The notes: a model not told the origin generated them from the sequence alone. Counted from the stretch's first letter, positions 8,640-17,741 are shown. The stretch: DNA of 60,123 nt from Streptomyces canus (GCF_001514145.1 NZ_KQ948687.1:1-60123), one strand, 5' to 3'. Translations and numbers: made by a program.

Positions 8640-9663
8640 TCACGGCGTGGAGGAGCCGCGCACGCGCAGTGTGAACCCGGCGCTCTCGCTGCGGCCGGGG
8701 AGCTCGCGGAAGTCCGGCAGGCCCATGCGCGAGCGCAGCAGCTCCACCGCCAGGCGGGCGATCGACTCACGTTGAGGGTCCACGGTGGTCAGTGGCGGCG
8801 AGGTGAAGGATGCCTCGATGTTGTCGAAGCCCGCCAGCGCCACCTCGTCCGGACAGCGAGGCCGCTGCGTTCGAGCACCGACAGTGCGCCGATGGCGACG
8901 ACGTCGTTGTGGCAGAACAGGGCGTCGAAGCGGACGCGGGTGCGCAACAGTCGGGTCACCGCACCGGCCCCTGATGACCACAGGTCGGGATCGGCCACGC
9001 CGATCACCAGGGAGTCGTCGTAGGCCACTCCCGATTCCGCGAGGGCTCTGCGGTAGCCGTGCAGGCGCCGGGAGTTGGCTCGTGGCTCACCCTGTTGACA
9101 GATGGCGGCGATACGGCGACGGCCCTGCGTCAGGAGGTGGGCGACGGCCGCGTGCGCGCCCTGTTCCTCGCTGATCTCGACGTGGTCCAGGATGTGCCCG
9201 GCCGCGTCGGCGGCGCGCTCGCGGAGGACGACCGTGGGCTGGGTGACGGGCAGCGACAGGTATTCCTCGGGAGTGAGGGCGTGCGGCAAGTGTTGATTCC
9301 GTCCACGAGTTCCTGGTACGACGTGGACAGGGCGGTCCGCTCCCGGTCGGCGCTCCCGCAGGTGGTTTCGACCACCACTTTCGGTCCCCCGGTCTCCGAA
9401 GCCGCCCTGATGACCTGTTCGGCCAGCTCCGCGTTGAACGGCTGGTGGACATTTGGGAGGACCAGTCCGATGGTGCAGGTGCGCCGCGAGCGCAGACCGC
9501 GGGCGAACGGGTTGATCTGGTAGCCGAGTTCCTCGACGGCCGCACGGACCCGGTGTTCCGTCTCGGGGCTGAAGGAGCCGGTGCCGTTGATGACGTTGGA
9601 GACCGTCTTGGCGGACACCCCCGCCATTTCGGCCACGGTGCGCGTCGTCACGCTCCGCCCCAT
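8640..9663 (-). pseudogene. LacI-family transcriptional regulator, two frameshifts
   Basis: The N-terminal helix-turn-helix is intact (TVAEMAGVSAKTVSNVINGT, then a hinge helix near GYQINPFARGLRS), followed by a periplasmic-binding-type sugar domain. The frame is lost near 9295, after QELVDGIN, and again near 8851, where a C-G-G run lacks one base before DEVALAGFDNIE. Both changes are single-base deletions, and the downstream protein is still well conserved up to LPGRSESAGF and the stop. It may be a recent pseudogene or two sequencing errors. LacI regulators usually control nearby sugar genes; only a glycosidase-like scrap remains downstream at 9770-9997. Confidence 0.8.
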
Positions 9664-9769
9664 GTGGCCATCCCTCCCAGAGTCGATTCACGGACCATGA
9701 GCTCGAAGTCGGCGACGACGAGCCGCTCCGCCGGCTGGGCGGCGGTGGCCGCGCCGTCCGGGTCCGACA

Positions 9770-9997
9770 AGCAGTAGGACCACCATCCGGTGGCGGCCCA
9801 CACGCGTGCTGGTCGACGGAGGGACATTGGGCACGATCACGTCCCCGCCGGACCGCGAAGGCGAGGAAATCTCCCAGGTGTTCCCGCTCGAAGCGGACCG
9901 ACCCGCCGGACCCGTCAAGGTTCGATTCGAAGCAGCCGGCCCCGCGACCCCCGTCCGGCTGCGCGAAGTGCGCCTGCTGCGACTATGCGAGACCTAG
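9770..9997 (+). pseudogene. C-terminal scrap of a possible glycoside hydrolase
   Basis: The plus frame reads TRVLVDGGTLGTITSPPDRE and later VKVRFEAAGPATPVRLREVRLLR. This beta-rich pattern resembles the last domain of glycosidases such as beta-L-arabinofuranosidases, where a similar VRF...R strand occurs. The N-terminal part is absent. A GTG at 9806 gives a 63-residue frame, but it lacks a ribosome site. Assignment is tentative; adjacency to a LacI regulator gives mild support. Confidence 0.4.
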
Positions 9998-10099
9998 CCT
10001 CGCGCTTTCGCGATTGTAGGCATCCGACACCCCTCGTCGCGGCCGGCCCGAGGGCCCCGACAGCGCTCAGGGCCAGCGTCGTCAGAAGTGCGCGCACCC

Positions 10100-10374
10100 A
10101 TGGGGAAGTTGGCCGGTGCTGAGGAGCCGATTGCCGGCGGGCAGGTGATTGGGGACCTGGACGGTGTTCCTGTGCTGGCCCATTCCGGCAAGCAGGATGC
10201 CGCCACGACCTGGAAGAAGGCCTACGGCACCACCCGCTGATGGGCTTTGTCGACCTCGGTAGCGGCGGCGCCGGGGAGCCGGTGGCCGCCTTGCTATGGC
10301 CCGGAAACGCGTGCAGCAACACCGCAGCCGACCACATCAGCACGCTGATCCGGACCGACTCGGATGGCGGGACA
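10100..10374 (+). mobile_element. IS1380-family transposase remnant
   Basis: Two frames join: the first (10100-10240) contains DLDGVPVLAHSGKQDAATTW, the second (from 10231) contains HPLMGFVDLGSGGAGEPVAA and continues to SNTAADHISTLI. Both are consecutive pieces of the N-terminal half of IS1380-type transposases, separated by a one-base deletion near 10232. The catalytic C-terminal half is absent, so the element is dead. Confidence 0.75.
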
Positions 10375-10389
10375 CACAGCGTCGGACAC

Positions 10390-11667
10390 TCAGACGAAGG
10401 CCATGGCGGCGAGGGCGACCGAGAGCACGGCGGCGGCAGCGGGCCACCTCAGCCAGCGACGGCGCCGGGCGGCGATCGCCGCCGCCATGAGGTACTCGGC
10501 CACGATCCCGATTGCGGTGGCGGCGGCGAGCAGCAGGGCGCGGTTGCCCGCCTGTTCGCCCAGGGTCACCTGGCGGTTCTGTTCGGCCGTCATGGCGGGC
10601 CATTGCTCGGGTTCCGCGCTCAGCGCCGTCACCGTGGCCGGGTCGACTCCGTCGGCGCGGACGGGCGCTCGGCCCATGTACTCGGCCATGCGCCGCAGTT
10701 GAGCCGCGACAGCCGTCTCGGCACGGGCCACCTCCAACTCGGGCCGGGTGTCCCGCGCTTGCTGGGTCTCCAGCGCCAGTGTCGTCCGTACGGCGGCCCG
10801 GATGTCGGCGGCGTGGGCTGCCTGGACGCTGCGGGTGAGGAAGGCGGACCGTTCTCCGCTGGCCGCGATGTCGGTGGTCAACTGAACTGCCCTGCGGGCC
10901 GCTTGGGCCTGGGCGCGCTGTTCGCTGCCTGCCGCCGCGAGCTGCCCCAGCGGAAGGAAGAAGAGCAGGCAGAAGACGACGAGGTGGCACCACACCGTCC
11001 GGCGGTCATCGGGCGGAGCGGTTGCCGGCTGCGGGATGATTTCCGGCTCTCGCAGGACGCGAACGCCGGGCGGCGGGGGGCGTCGCCACGCGGGTGGTCT
11101 CAGCACACCGGCCGCGACGGCGGCGGCGATCACGGCCGCACCCGCGATCCCCGCCGAGACCAACCCCCACGAGGCCCACCGGTCTCCCTCGCGCAAAGTC
11201 GCGTCGGGATTGAGCGCATACATGTCGGGTGAGCGTTCCTGCGCGTTCGCCAGCCGACGGGGCACGTCGTAACCGAGGTTCCGGGTCAGGTAGGTGTCGT
11301 TGCCGACGAGGAGTTCCGGCGGAGCGGCCTGGCGCAGGCTGAACGCGGTGCGGGAGGCCAACGCGTGCTCGGACACGGCCAGAGAGTTGTCCTTGCCCAG
11401 CGCCGACAGGGCTTCGGCGCGGGCTTCCTCCGCGGCCACCAGGAAGGCCGGCGGGGCCTCGTCCGCGTAGAGGTGGCGTACGTCCTCCTGCACGGCCGCC
11501 TGCCGCTTGACGTCCTCTCGGACGGCGTCCTGATATGCGCCGCCCGCCTGGCTGAACTGCCAGGTGCAGACCAGCGTGGCCAGTGACACGACCAGGATCA
11601 ACCCGATCTGGACTCGGATGCGCAGACTGAAGCGGGTGCGGGGCGCCGGGGGCGTCGGGGCGGTCAC
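10390..11667 (-). CDS. membrane protein with two similar halves, 425 aa
   Basis: The family is not recognised. Four hydrophobic segments are visible, at about 18-40, 166-190, 226-248 and 382-425 (the last probably two spans). Each half has a membrane span, an extracytoplasmic helical region rich in Ala, Arg and Glu, and another span, like four-helix-bundle sensor modules of chemoreceptors and kinases; no output domain follows. This suggests an internal duplication. Its ATG overlaps the stop of the lipoprotein gene 11664-12209 by four bases, so the two are translationally coupled. A surface complex of the membrane protein with the lipoprotein is a reasonable inference. Confidence 0.75.
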   Translation of the reverse strand: MTAPTPPAPRTRFSLRIRVQIGLILVVSLATLVCTWQFSQAGGAYQDAVREDVKRQAAVQEDVRHLYADEAPPAFLVAAEEARAEALSALGKDNSLAVSEHALASRTAFSLRQAAPPELLVGNDTYLTRNLGYDVPRRLANAQERSPDMYALNPDATLREGDRWASWGLVSAGIAGAAVIAAAVAAGVLRPPAWRRPPPPGVRVLREPEIIPQPATAPPDDRRTVWCHLVVFCLLFFLPLGQLAAAGSEQRAQAQAARRAVQLTTDIAASGERSAFLTRSVQAAHAADIRAAVRTTLALETQQARDTRPELEVARAETAVAAQLRRMAEYMGRAPVRADGVDPATVTALSAEPEQWPAMTAEQNRQVTLGEQAGNRALLLAAATAIGIVAEYLMAAAIAARRRRWLRWPAAAAVLSVALAAMAFV

Positions 11668-12209
11668 GAGTCGACTCGCCGGAAGACGAAGCGGAGCCCC
11701 TTTTCGTCGGTGAGGGTGAACACCTCGTCGGCCAGCGACCAGGCGAATCGCTGGGGCGTCAGTGGATCCGGCCGGTCGGTGTAGTCGTCGCCGGGGTGCG
11801 CGGGATCCTTTCTCGTCGTCGTGGCGGACGAGGGATGCAGGGTCAGTGTCCGACCGTCGACCTCGACGGCTCCCGCGGTGCTGCGCTTCAGGAGGTAGAA
11901 CTCGTTCGACGCCGCGGACAGGGGGTAGGTCAGCACGCCCGCGTACGCGTACCTGCCGTCGGCCGTGAAGCGGTACGCCAGCGTGGTGTTGGAACCTGGC
12001 TGCGCGCTCTCCCAGGCGCCGACAAGAGCGGCGGGAACGGCTCCGGTCCCTGTGGGAGTCGCCGGGGCGGCGGAGACGGTCGGGCTCGGCGGCGGGCTGG
12101 GCTCCTCGTGTTCCGTGGCACAGGCCGTAGACACTCCCGCCACTCCCAGCGTCAGCGAGACCATCAACGCTCTGCGGACGCCGTATGACAGTACGCGGAG
12201 ATTCATCAA
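11664..12209 (-). CDS. lipoprotein, 181 aa
   Basis: An N-terminal signal peptide with basic residues (RRALM), a hydrophobic core and the lipobox VSTAC around residue 30 predict a lipid-anchored extracellular protein. A Pro/Ser/Thr-rich linker follows, then a compact beta-rich domain starting at VPAALVGAWES and ending near FRRVDS. This domain start closely resembles VPEALVGEWDG in the neighbouring lipoprotein (12244-12759), so the two are probably paralogues. The gene overlaps the downstream membrane protein gene by ATGA. The function is unknown; the V-G-x-W opening recalls small lipocalin-like or extracytoplasmic ligand-binding domains. Confidence 0.78.
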   Translation of the reverse strand: MMNLRVLSYGVRRALMVSLTLGVAGVSTACATEHEEPSPPPSPTVSAAPATPTGTGAVPAALVGAWESAQPGSNTTLAYRFTADGRYAYAGVLTYPLSAASNEFYLLKRSTAGAVEVDGRTLTLHPSSATTTRKDPAHPGDDYTDRPDPLTPQRFAWSLADEVFTLTDEKGLRFVFRRVDS

Positions 12210-12243
12210 CTGCCCCCAGCTCCTCGATTCTCCGGAAAGCCGG

Positions 12244-12759
12244 TCATCCCCCGCTGATTTGGCGTACGTAGCTCACGCCGTCGAGCAATAGGTTCTCGAA
12301 CGTGTAGCCGTAACCCCCGTCGAACGGGGTGATCGACCAATTCCTGACGTACAGGGGGCCACCGGGAATGTGCAGGGTCATCGCCGAGCCCTCCACGACC
12401 GCAGGACCGCGGAGCACTTGGCCATTGTTGTAATGCACCGCAACGTATCCCTCGGCGAAGAACTCGATCTTCGTCGCCCGTGCGCTGCCCTCGCCGTCGC
12501 CGTCCCACTCTCCCACCAGTGCCTCAGGTACCTGCCCCGCGAGGGGGGTGCGTGGACCGGAACCGGGCTCGGCGGGCGTGTCCGACGAGGTTTCCGGCGC
12601 TGGGGCGGGCGGCGCCGGCGGGGGCTGGATCGTGGGACCGGACGATGTCGTCGGTGCGTACGGCTCCGGCGGTGAAGCGGACGAGTCGTCGCCCGTTCCG
12701 CACCCCACGGCCAGGCACAGTAAGGCCGCCGCGATCCCTCGCATGAGTGATGCTTTCAT
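12244..12759 (-). CDS. lipoprotein, 171 aa, paralogue of its neighbour
   Basis: The protein begins MKASLMRG and has a hydrophobic core ending at the lipobox LAVGC, then a long Pro/Ser/Thr linker (about residues 25-75) and a beta-rich domain starting VPEALVGEWDGDGEG. The order is the same as in the next gene, 35 bp downstream, which supports duplication. The ATG at 12759 follows GAGGGGG; the longer open frame upstream adds unlikely sequence. The conserved tail GYTFENLLLDGVSYV looks like closing strands of a small barrel. No function can be assigned; it probably belongs to a three-gene cell-surface operon. Confidence 0.78.
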   Translation of the reverse strand: MKASLMRGIAAALLCLAVGCGTGDDSSASPPEPYAPTTSSGPTIQPPPAPPAPAPETSSDTPAEPGSGPRTPLAGQVPEALVGEWDGDGEGSARATKIEFFAEGYVAVHYNNGQVLRGPAVVEGSAMTLHIPGGPLYVRNWSITPFDGGYGYTFENLLLDGVSYVRQISGG

Positions 12760-12981
12760 CGCGGCCCCCTCGGAAATCCCCGCCCTGCAATTCCGCGAGC
12801 GAGCGTAGACCCCGCCTCTTGGCGGAGAGAGCGCCCTGCTGGAGCCGGTCAACCTATGGCAATTCCCGCGCCCGAATCGCCTTGGCGACTCTCATCTTCT
12901 TCCAAGTGGCGCAAACAGTCGGATCGTACGAGATTTTCGCGCGGCTTTCCGGCGCAGAAGGCCGGGGCTGTCCGCTGCCGT

Positions 12982-14130
12982 TCAGTCCTCGTGGAGGCCG
13001 CGGACAAGCCGGGCGACGATCTCCGCCGCCCGCTCGGGCCGCTCCTCGAACCAGATGCCGAGGTGCTCTTGGACGGCCTCCCCGACACAGGCCCGCACAG
13101 CGGTGTTGCCCAGCAACCCCACTGTGGCGCCGAGGAATTCGGGACGGTCGAGCCTCACCGAGACGACGGCCGTGAAGCCCTCGCCGATCCGGGCCACGTC
13201 GAGATCGGGGTCGGCCGCCGTCAGCAGCCCCCGCCTCAGCGCGTACGCGGTGACCGCGGCCGCCACTCCGTCGCGGAAGCCGTCCACGTGCGTGCCGCCC
13301 TGGCGGGTGGCCAGGCTGTTGGCGAAGCTGTGGATCCGCTCCTCGCGGGACCCGCTCCACAGGAAGGCCACCTCCATCGTCCCTGCCATCCGCGGATCCT
13401 CCCGCTCGAATGCGGTGACGTCCTGGGGGAGGAGCGACCCCGCCTCCGCGTCGAGAGCGGCGACGAAGTCCCGCACTCCGTCCGGGTACCGGAACATGAC
13501 CGCCCGAGCCTCGCCCGCCGGGCGTTCGTCGGTGAGGGTGATGCTGAGGCCCGGGTTGAGGAAGGCCACCTGCCGGAAGCGTTCGGCCAGCACGGCGAAC
13601 GAGCAGCGCGTCGTCTCGAAGATCTCGGTGTCGGGCCAGAAGGCGATGGTCGTCCCGCTTCCGGCCGCGGGCCCCACGGTGGCGGGCGGGGCGAATGCGA
13701 CACCGCGCGCGTACTCCTGGGCTCGGAGGACCCCCTCGCGCCGCACCTCGGCCCTCAGCCGGCTCGACAGGGCGTTGACAACGCCGAGCCCCACGCGGGG
13801 GTGACCCACGGCCACGGTATGCCGGCCACCGGCATCGGGGCCGGCACGAAGGCTGGTCAGCAGCGTTTCGAGGGCCGGGCCGCCGGCGTCCCCGGTGGCC
13901 TCGAAAGGATCCCCCGGCCCGTCGTCGGCAACGCGCACGCCGCCGTGACGTGTCAGCGTGACGGCGATGGTGCCGCCGCGGCCGGGCAGAGACTGGTTGA
14001 CCGCCCGGCCGACGGCCTCCCACACCATCTGCAACACCCCGCGTTCGCCGACCGAGCCGATCCACATCCCGGGCCACTTCCGAACGGCTTCCCGCCCCTC
14101 CAGGACCTCGATCGCGGCAACGTCGTACTC
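12982..14130 (-). CDS. GyrB-like ATPase/transducer protein without TOPRIM domain
   Basis: The 382-residue protein aligns with the N-terminal half of DNA gyrase subunit B: VLEGREAVRKWPGMWIGS (10-27), a GHKL ATP-binding domain, and a transducer domain with the GGTH-x-DGF loop. It stops where the TOPRIM domain should begin. The helix that in gyrase reads EVVDNAIDE is EAVGRAVNQ here (39-47): the catalytic Glu39 remains but the Mg-binding Asn is Arg43. The DDGPG motif is present (70-74). ATP hydrolysis is therefore doubtful. I chose GTG 14130, which matches the gyrase start; TTG 14148 with GGAGGA is an alternative. It is a standalone gene, not a fragment beside gyrA. Confidence 0.8.
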   Translation of the reverse strand, partial: EYDVAAIEVLEGREAVRKWPGMWIGSVGERGVLQMVWEAVGRAVNQSLPGRGGTIAVTLTRHGGVRVADDGPGDPFEATGDAGGPALETLLTSLRAGPDAGGRHTVAVGHPRVGLGVVNALSSRLRAEVRREGVLRAQEYARGVAFAPPATVGPAAGSGTTIAFWPDTEIFETTRCSFAVLAERFRQVAFLNPGLSITLTDERPAGEARAVMFRYPDGVRDFVAALDAEAGSLLPQDVTAFEREDPRMAGTMEVAFLWSGSREERIHSFANSLATRQGGTHVDGFRDGVAAAVTAYALRRGLLTAADPDLDVARIGEGFTAVVSVRLDRPEFLGATVGLLGNTAVRACVGEAVQEHLGIWFEERPERAAEIVARLVRGLHED

Positions 14131-14379
14131 CACGCCTTCTCCACTCAAGGAGACTCCTCCCACGGCTTCCGGTGGACCTGCCCAGCCTAGGCTGGATTCA
14201 GGAAAACACCTGGTCAGAGCCTTTTCGCTGAAGCCGTGGACGGGCCGGTGACAGCAGGCCGACGAGCGGTCGGCCCGGGGGCCGCTCACCGCCCCAAAGG
14301 GTGTCCGGGGCCCCGCCGATGCTCCGTACGACCCCGTTACGGGAGCCGCTGAGGGCCCTGATTCAGAAGGTCGCGCAGC

Positions 14380-14805
14380 TCAGGTGAAGGACAGCAGCAT
14401 GTTCGTCTCGCCGATGGCCAGCGTGGTGCCGATGACGCAGAACAGGCCTTGCACGACGCTGGTGATCGGCATGCGCAGCCGTGCGTGAACATAGCAAGAC
14501 ACGGCGAGCGCACACGGGACGAACCAGACCACGGCCAGCTGAAGCGGCGACACGTCCTCGCTCGCGGCGGTCGTACGTCCCGGCGGCCCCGAGTGCGACA
14601 TCCCGACGATGAACATCAACAGAGCCACTCCCGCCAGGGCCGCGGCATCGGCCATCGCCAGCAGCAGTGCGACCGCGGCATCGGTCAGCCGAGAGGGTCG
14701 CTGCCTCTCTGCCCCGGTGCCCTCGTCCTCATCCGTGACGGACCGCCCGCCGAAGCGTCGGCGCAGCCCGTCGATGCCGTTCCGCGTTCTCTCCCACCAG
14801 CCCAC
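14380..14805 (-). CDS. small integral membrane protein, 141 aa
   Basis: A basic, charged N terminus of about 40 residues is followed by three hydrophobic segments (about 43-66, 87-107 and 113-136). The pattern resembles the Streptomyces DUF6234-type membrane proteins, but I am not sure of this family. The ATG at 14805 begins MGWWERTRNG, a positively charged cytoplasmic start. It is a monocistronic minus-strand gene with about 250 bp on each side. No function can be given. Confidence 0.65.
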   Translation of the reverse strand: MGWWERTRNGIDGLRRRFGGRSVTDEDEGTGAERQRPSRLTDAAVALLLAMADAAALAGVALLMFIVGMSHSGPPGRTTAASEDVSPLQLAVVWFVPCALAVSCYVHARLRMPITSVVQGLFCVIGTTLAIGETNMLLSFT

Positions 14806-15022
14806 TGCTCGACTCCACCATGGAGGCGACGATTCCGCCCGGCCCGGTCCACAACGACTTGGCTTCCGCCTACGCGGGCCGATGCGGACCTTCGCGGTGT
14901 TATACGGGGCGTCATGGGCGGGAAGGTGTCGTGATTCAGGAGGATCGCGATGGCCAAAGCGGCTCCGCCATCGGCCAGGTTGGCGGTGTAGATAGTCGCT
15001 GGCAGACGGGCTGCGGTGGCGG

Positions 15023-15367
15023 TTGAATACCTTGGTGAGGGACTACTGGACGCCCGCCCATCACGCGGTCGAGCACGAGGATGCGGAGACCCTGGCCCGG
15101 TTGCTGGTCGACGGTGCCGATCCCAATGAGGTCTTCAGCAACATGACGCTGCTGACGCACGCGATCGACGTCGAGGGCGATGGCTCCCTCCAGAGTGGCC
15201 GGCCGTTGGCTGTGCATACCACTGCTGTGCTGCTGGCCTTCGGAGCTGACCCGGAGCTCGCGGATCCAGACGGTCACACCCCCATGGTCATGGCCGATCA
15301 TTGCGGCCATGACCTGGCGGTAAAGCTGCTGCGGGCCCACATTCAGCGGGCCGCCGGTGACAGATGA
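15023..15367 (+). CDS. ankyrin repeat protein, 114 aa
   Basis: Ankyrin repeats are helix-loop-helix units that bind other proteins. Three are visible: TPAHHAVEHEDAETLARLLV plus DGADPNEV (10-40), a longer and irregular second unit, and DGHTPMVMADHCGHDLAVKLL (83-103). The second repeat holds an insertion of about eight residues (GDGSLQSGRPL). The start is probably TTG 15023; GTG 15035 is possible, and neither has a strong ribosome site. It is similar in size to small ankyrin proteins scattered in Streptomyces genomes. The partner is unknown, and its 3' end touches a decayed replication-relaxation gene on the other strand. Confidence 0.7.
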   Translation: MNTLVRDYWTPAHHAVEHEDAETLARLLVDGADPNEVFSNMTLLTHAIDVEGDGSLQSGRPLAVHTTAVLLAFGADPELADPDGHTPMVMADHCGHDLAVKLLRAHIQRAAGDR

Positions 15368-15911
15368 GGGTGCGGGCGATGCTCGTGAAGGCGAGGAAGT
15401 GCTCGCACAGATCGCCGCGGCGGCGGGCGTCCTCGAGGAAGGCGAGCGCGGTCTCGATCACGGTCAGCGTGTGGCCCGCGCTCAGCCGCACGGCGGTCGG
15501 ATGGGGCACGGTCCTGGAAGGCCGGTGCCCGCGCAGTTCGGGCCACTCGGAGGCGAGCTGCACACCGTAGGCTCTGGGCAACTACACCTTCATCCTTCCG
15601 GCCTGCGGCAGCGTGATGCGGTCAACCAGCCCCTCGGTGCGCAGCCTGGCCAGCCGCCGGGTCCGCTCGATCCGTACCGAGGGGGCGATCACCTGGTGCA
15701 TGTGTTCTGTGGCGGCCATCCGGTACTGCGCCAGCACGGCCGACGCCATCCGGTCCCCGCTACCCACGTTCGCGCCGATCAGAACGGGTCTGCTCTCTTC
15801 CCATCCGGTGCGGTGCTGGCCTGCCCGGCGCCGCGTGTATCGGACATGGCAACAGCCGACCCCGACCAGAGGGCCGACCACGAGGGCCCGACCGCGGTTA
15901 CGAAGCGACAA
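15351..15911 (-). pseudogene. replication-relaxation protein remnant joined to an IS5 tail
   Basis: The minus frame contains VLAQYRMAATEHMHQVIAP and RRLARLRTEGLVDRITLPQ, then VQLASEWPELRGHRPS, the winged-helix core of replication-relaxation proteins (PF13814) found on actinobacterial plasmids and integrative elements. An amber codon at about 15581 replaces an expected tryptophan between AGRMKV and LPRAYG. After DARRRGDLC the frame runs into HFLAFTSIARTLICHRR, which looks like the last residues of an IS5-type transposase. The gene is therefore both truncated and fused to foreign sequence. Confidence 0.7.
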
Positions 15912-16208
15912 CGCCTCCGTGGACCCGTCTCACATCCGCGCCGACAACCCGGCCGACAAGCGTGCGCACCTGTTGCCGCGTCTGCCGTGCCGGCGCGCCC
16001 GCGCCGCTGTCAATGCGGCGGCGTCAGGTGGAGAGGCCCGGAGCTGTCCGCGTCCGCATTGAGGATCTTCGAGACCGGACAGCCCCATGCTGCACCCGGT
16101 CTGTTGGATCCGTTGGCCTGGGTGATGTCACGGATGAGCGGCATGGACCGAGTATTCCGGACAGCAGTGCGGATGTAGCAGGCACGCTTCTGGAACTTCA
16201 CCACGATC

Positions 16209-16305
16209 GATCAACGAGGCCGGACGCGAGGAGCTCACGAAGTTCTGGGCGAAGTGGCAGTACGTCTCATCACGCATTGACGGGCTCAAGGGGGGCGGGA
16301 GATGA
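16209..16305 (+). pseudogene. PadR-family regulator, C-terminal remnant
   Basis: The plus frame reads INEAGREELTKFWAKWQYVS and then IDGLKGGGR before a TGA that overlaps the next ATG as ATGA. This is the end of a PadR regulator (typical L-T-x-x-G-R-x-E-L helix). PadR genes normally precede and overlap DUF1048 genes, so the position supports the call. The DNA-binding domain is missing, so the DUF1048 genes have lost their usual repressor. Confidence 0.65.
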
Positions 16306-16658
16306 ATTTCTGGGAGAAGGTCACGGGAAGCGATCTCACCAGGGACTGGAGGGCGTTCGAAGCCCGCGCCGAGGCCCTGCCGGACGACTACCAGGCGGCG
16401 TGGGGGCAGATCATCGCCCACCTCTTCCCCTATGGGGACTTCACCGGCCGCAACCTGATGCCGATCCTCGACGCCGCCCTGGGGCTGCTCGAAATGGCAG
16501 CGGCGGACGGACAGAGCGTCCAGGAGGTGCTCGGCGACGACATCCCGGGCTTCTGCACCGCGCTGGCCGGTGGAGAAGGGGCTCGAACCTATCGCGACCG
16601 ATGGCGCGAGCAGTTGAACAGGAACGTCGCAAAGAAGCTGAGCAGGCTGGGAGACTGA
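16302..16658 (+). CDS. DUF1048 family protein, 118 aa
   Basis: DUF1048 proteins are small helical proteins, often encoded directly after a PadR regulator; their role is unknown. Here the typical start FWEKVTGSDLTRDWRAFEAR, the LPDDYQAAW segment and the C-terminal DRWREQLN are all present, and the length (118) is normal. GGGGGGCGGGAG precedes the ATG. The ATG overlaps the stop of the PadR remnant and the stop lies two bases before the next DUF1048 gene, so the pair is one transcript. With the PadR gene destroyed, expression is probably deregulated. Confidence 0.88.
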   Translation: MNFWEKVTGSDLTRDWRAFEARAEALPDDYQAAWGQIIAHLFPYGDFTGRNLMPILDAALGLLEMAAADGQSVQEVLGDDIPGFCTALAGGEGARTYRDRWREQLNRNVAKKLSRLGD

Positions 16659-16659
16659 C

Positions 16660-16986
16660 GTGAGCATTCAGGACATCATCGAGGGCAAGAAGCAGTGGCG
16701 GGCACACATGGCCCGAGTCAAGGCACTCCCGCAGGACTACCGAATCGTCTACAAGGAGATTCAGAAGTACCTGTTCAAGGTCGGACCGATCGACCTGCCT
16801 GACGGACCCCTGCTCCCCGGGATCGTCGACTTCTTCGAGGAGGGCGTCGCCGCGGGCAAAGGGGTCTTGGAATTCACCGGCAACGACGTCGCCGCGTTCT
16901 GCGATGACCTGGTCAGGGACTCTTCCACCCATGCGGACGCCTACCAGGAGTCCCTCATCAGGGAACCCGGTACGGCTGAGAAGTAA
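16660..16986 (+). CDS. DUF1048 family protein, 108 aa
   Basis: This is the second DUF1048 protein of the pair, with the core segments IIEGKKQWRAHMARVKALPQ and YRIVYKEIQKYLFK. It starts with GTG at 16660, immediately after the previous stop, so translation is surely coupled. It differs enough from its neighbour to suggest that the two proteins form a heteromer; this is only an inference. The final helix (DAYQESLIREPG) is shorter than in the first copy. Function unknown. Confidence 0.87.
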   Translation: MSIQDIIEGKKQWRAHMARVKALPQDYRIVYKEIQKYLFKVGPIDLPDGPLLPGIVDFFEEGVAAGKGVLEFTGNDVAAFCDDLVRDSSTHADAYQESLIREPGTAEK

Positions 16987-17225
16987 CACCTGCCCACTGT
17001 TGCGGAATCAGTTCCTGTGCGGCGGGCGGCTATATGGCGCGTGATCGCAGGGGAGCGAGCTGCTGTTCCAGGTTTTGACTGGCTGGGGCGGCTTCCATCG
17101 GGCTCTGGCAGCGATCACGGGGAGCCGTCACTGTCGGTGATGGGCGTGATCGGTTCCTTGATAAGCGTCGGGATGCGCCGTGCGATCGTGGGCGACGGTC
17201 GGGCTTTCCGGCGGTGCCTCGTCTA

Positions 17226-17741
17226 TCAGGTGTCGTCGGGACTGCCCGCGAGGGACCCGCCTATCCAGAAGGGCAGTGCCTTTTGATCTTTGCTCAGTGA
17301 CCGTCGTATTGCGTTGACCAACTGCACCTGCGCTTGGGCGGGCGCCCTGTTGGCCTGGGCGAACTCTTCCTGGCTCAACGGATCACGCGCCGGGTCGCGT
17401 GCCGGGTCACGCGCCACCTTGTCCAGGAAGGCGCCTATGGCCTTGCCGAAGTTGTCGATCTCCGCCGCGACGGCCGCGGGGGCGACCAGGCTGGCGCGGG
17501 TCAGGGCCGCGCTCCACTCGCTCCAGTCGTAGTCCCATCCCTGCCGATCGGCATGGGCGCGGCTGATGATCATCGTGAACTTGGCGTAGTGGCTGATCAG
17601 TTCTTGATAGGCGAGCAGTTGCTTGTCCCGCAGCCACTGACGGTCCTGGGCCCGGTGCGTGACGATGCCCCCGACCAGGACCCCGATCGTGGCGGACAGC
17701 GCCCCAGCGGCTGTTGTCACCAGTGTGTCCAGCAGTGCCAC
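17226..17741 (-). CDS. membrane-anchored hypothetical protein, 171 aa
   Basis: A single N-terminal membrane segment (about residues 5-29, TTAAGALSATIGVLVGGIV) anchors a cytoplasmic, mainly helical domain. The next part (QDRQWLRDKQLLAYQELISH) looks amphipathic and is common in Streptomyces proteins of this architecture, which have no assigned function. A short direct repeat RDPARDPARDP lies near 111-121. The start is GTG 17741 with a weak ribosome site. The gene stands alone, next to ISL3 debris. Confidence 0.7.
   Translation of the reverse strand: MALLDTLVTTAAGALSATIGVLVGGIVTHRAQDRQWLRDKQLLAYQELISHYAKFTMIISRAHADRQGWDYDWSEWSAALTRASLVAPAAVAAEIDNFGKAIGAFLDKVARDPARDPARDPLSQEEFAQANRAPAQAQVQLVNAIRRSLSKDQKALPFWIGGSLAGSPDDT

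Noticed and set aside
16987..17225. tRNA or small RNA in the gap after the DUF1048 genes
   Set aside because: No cloverleaf or strong stem was seen by eye.
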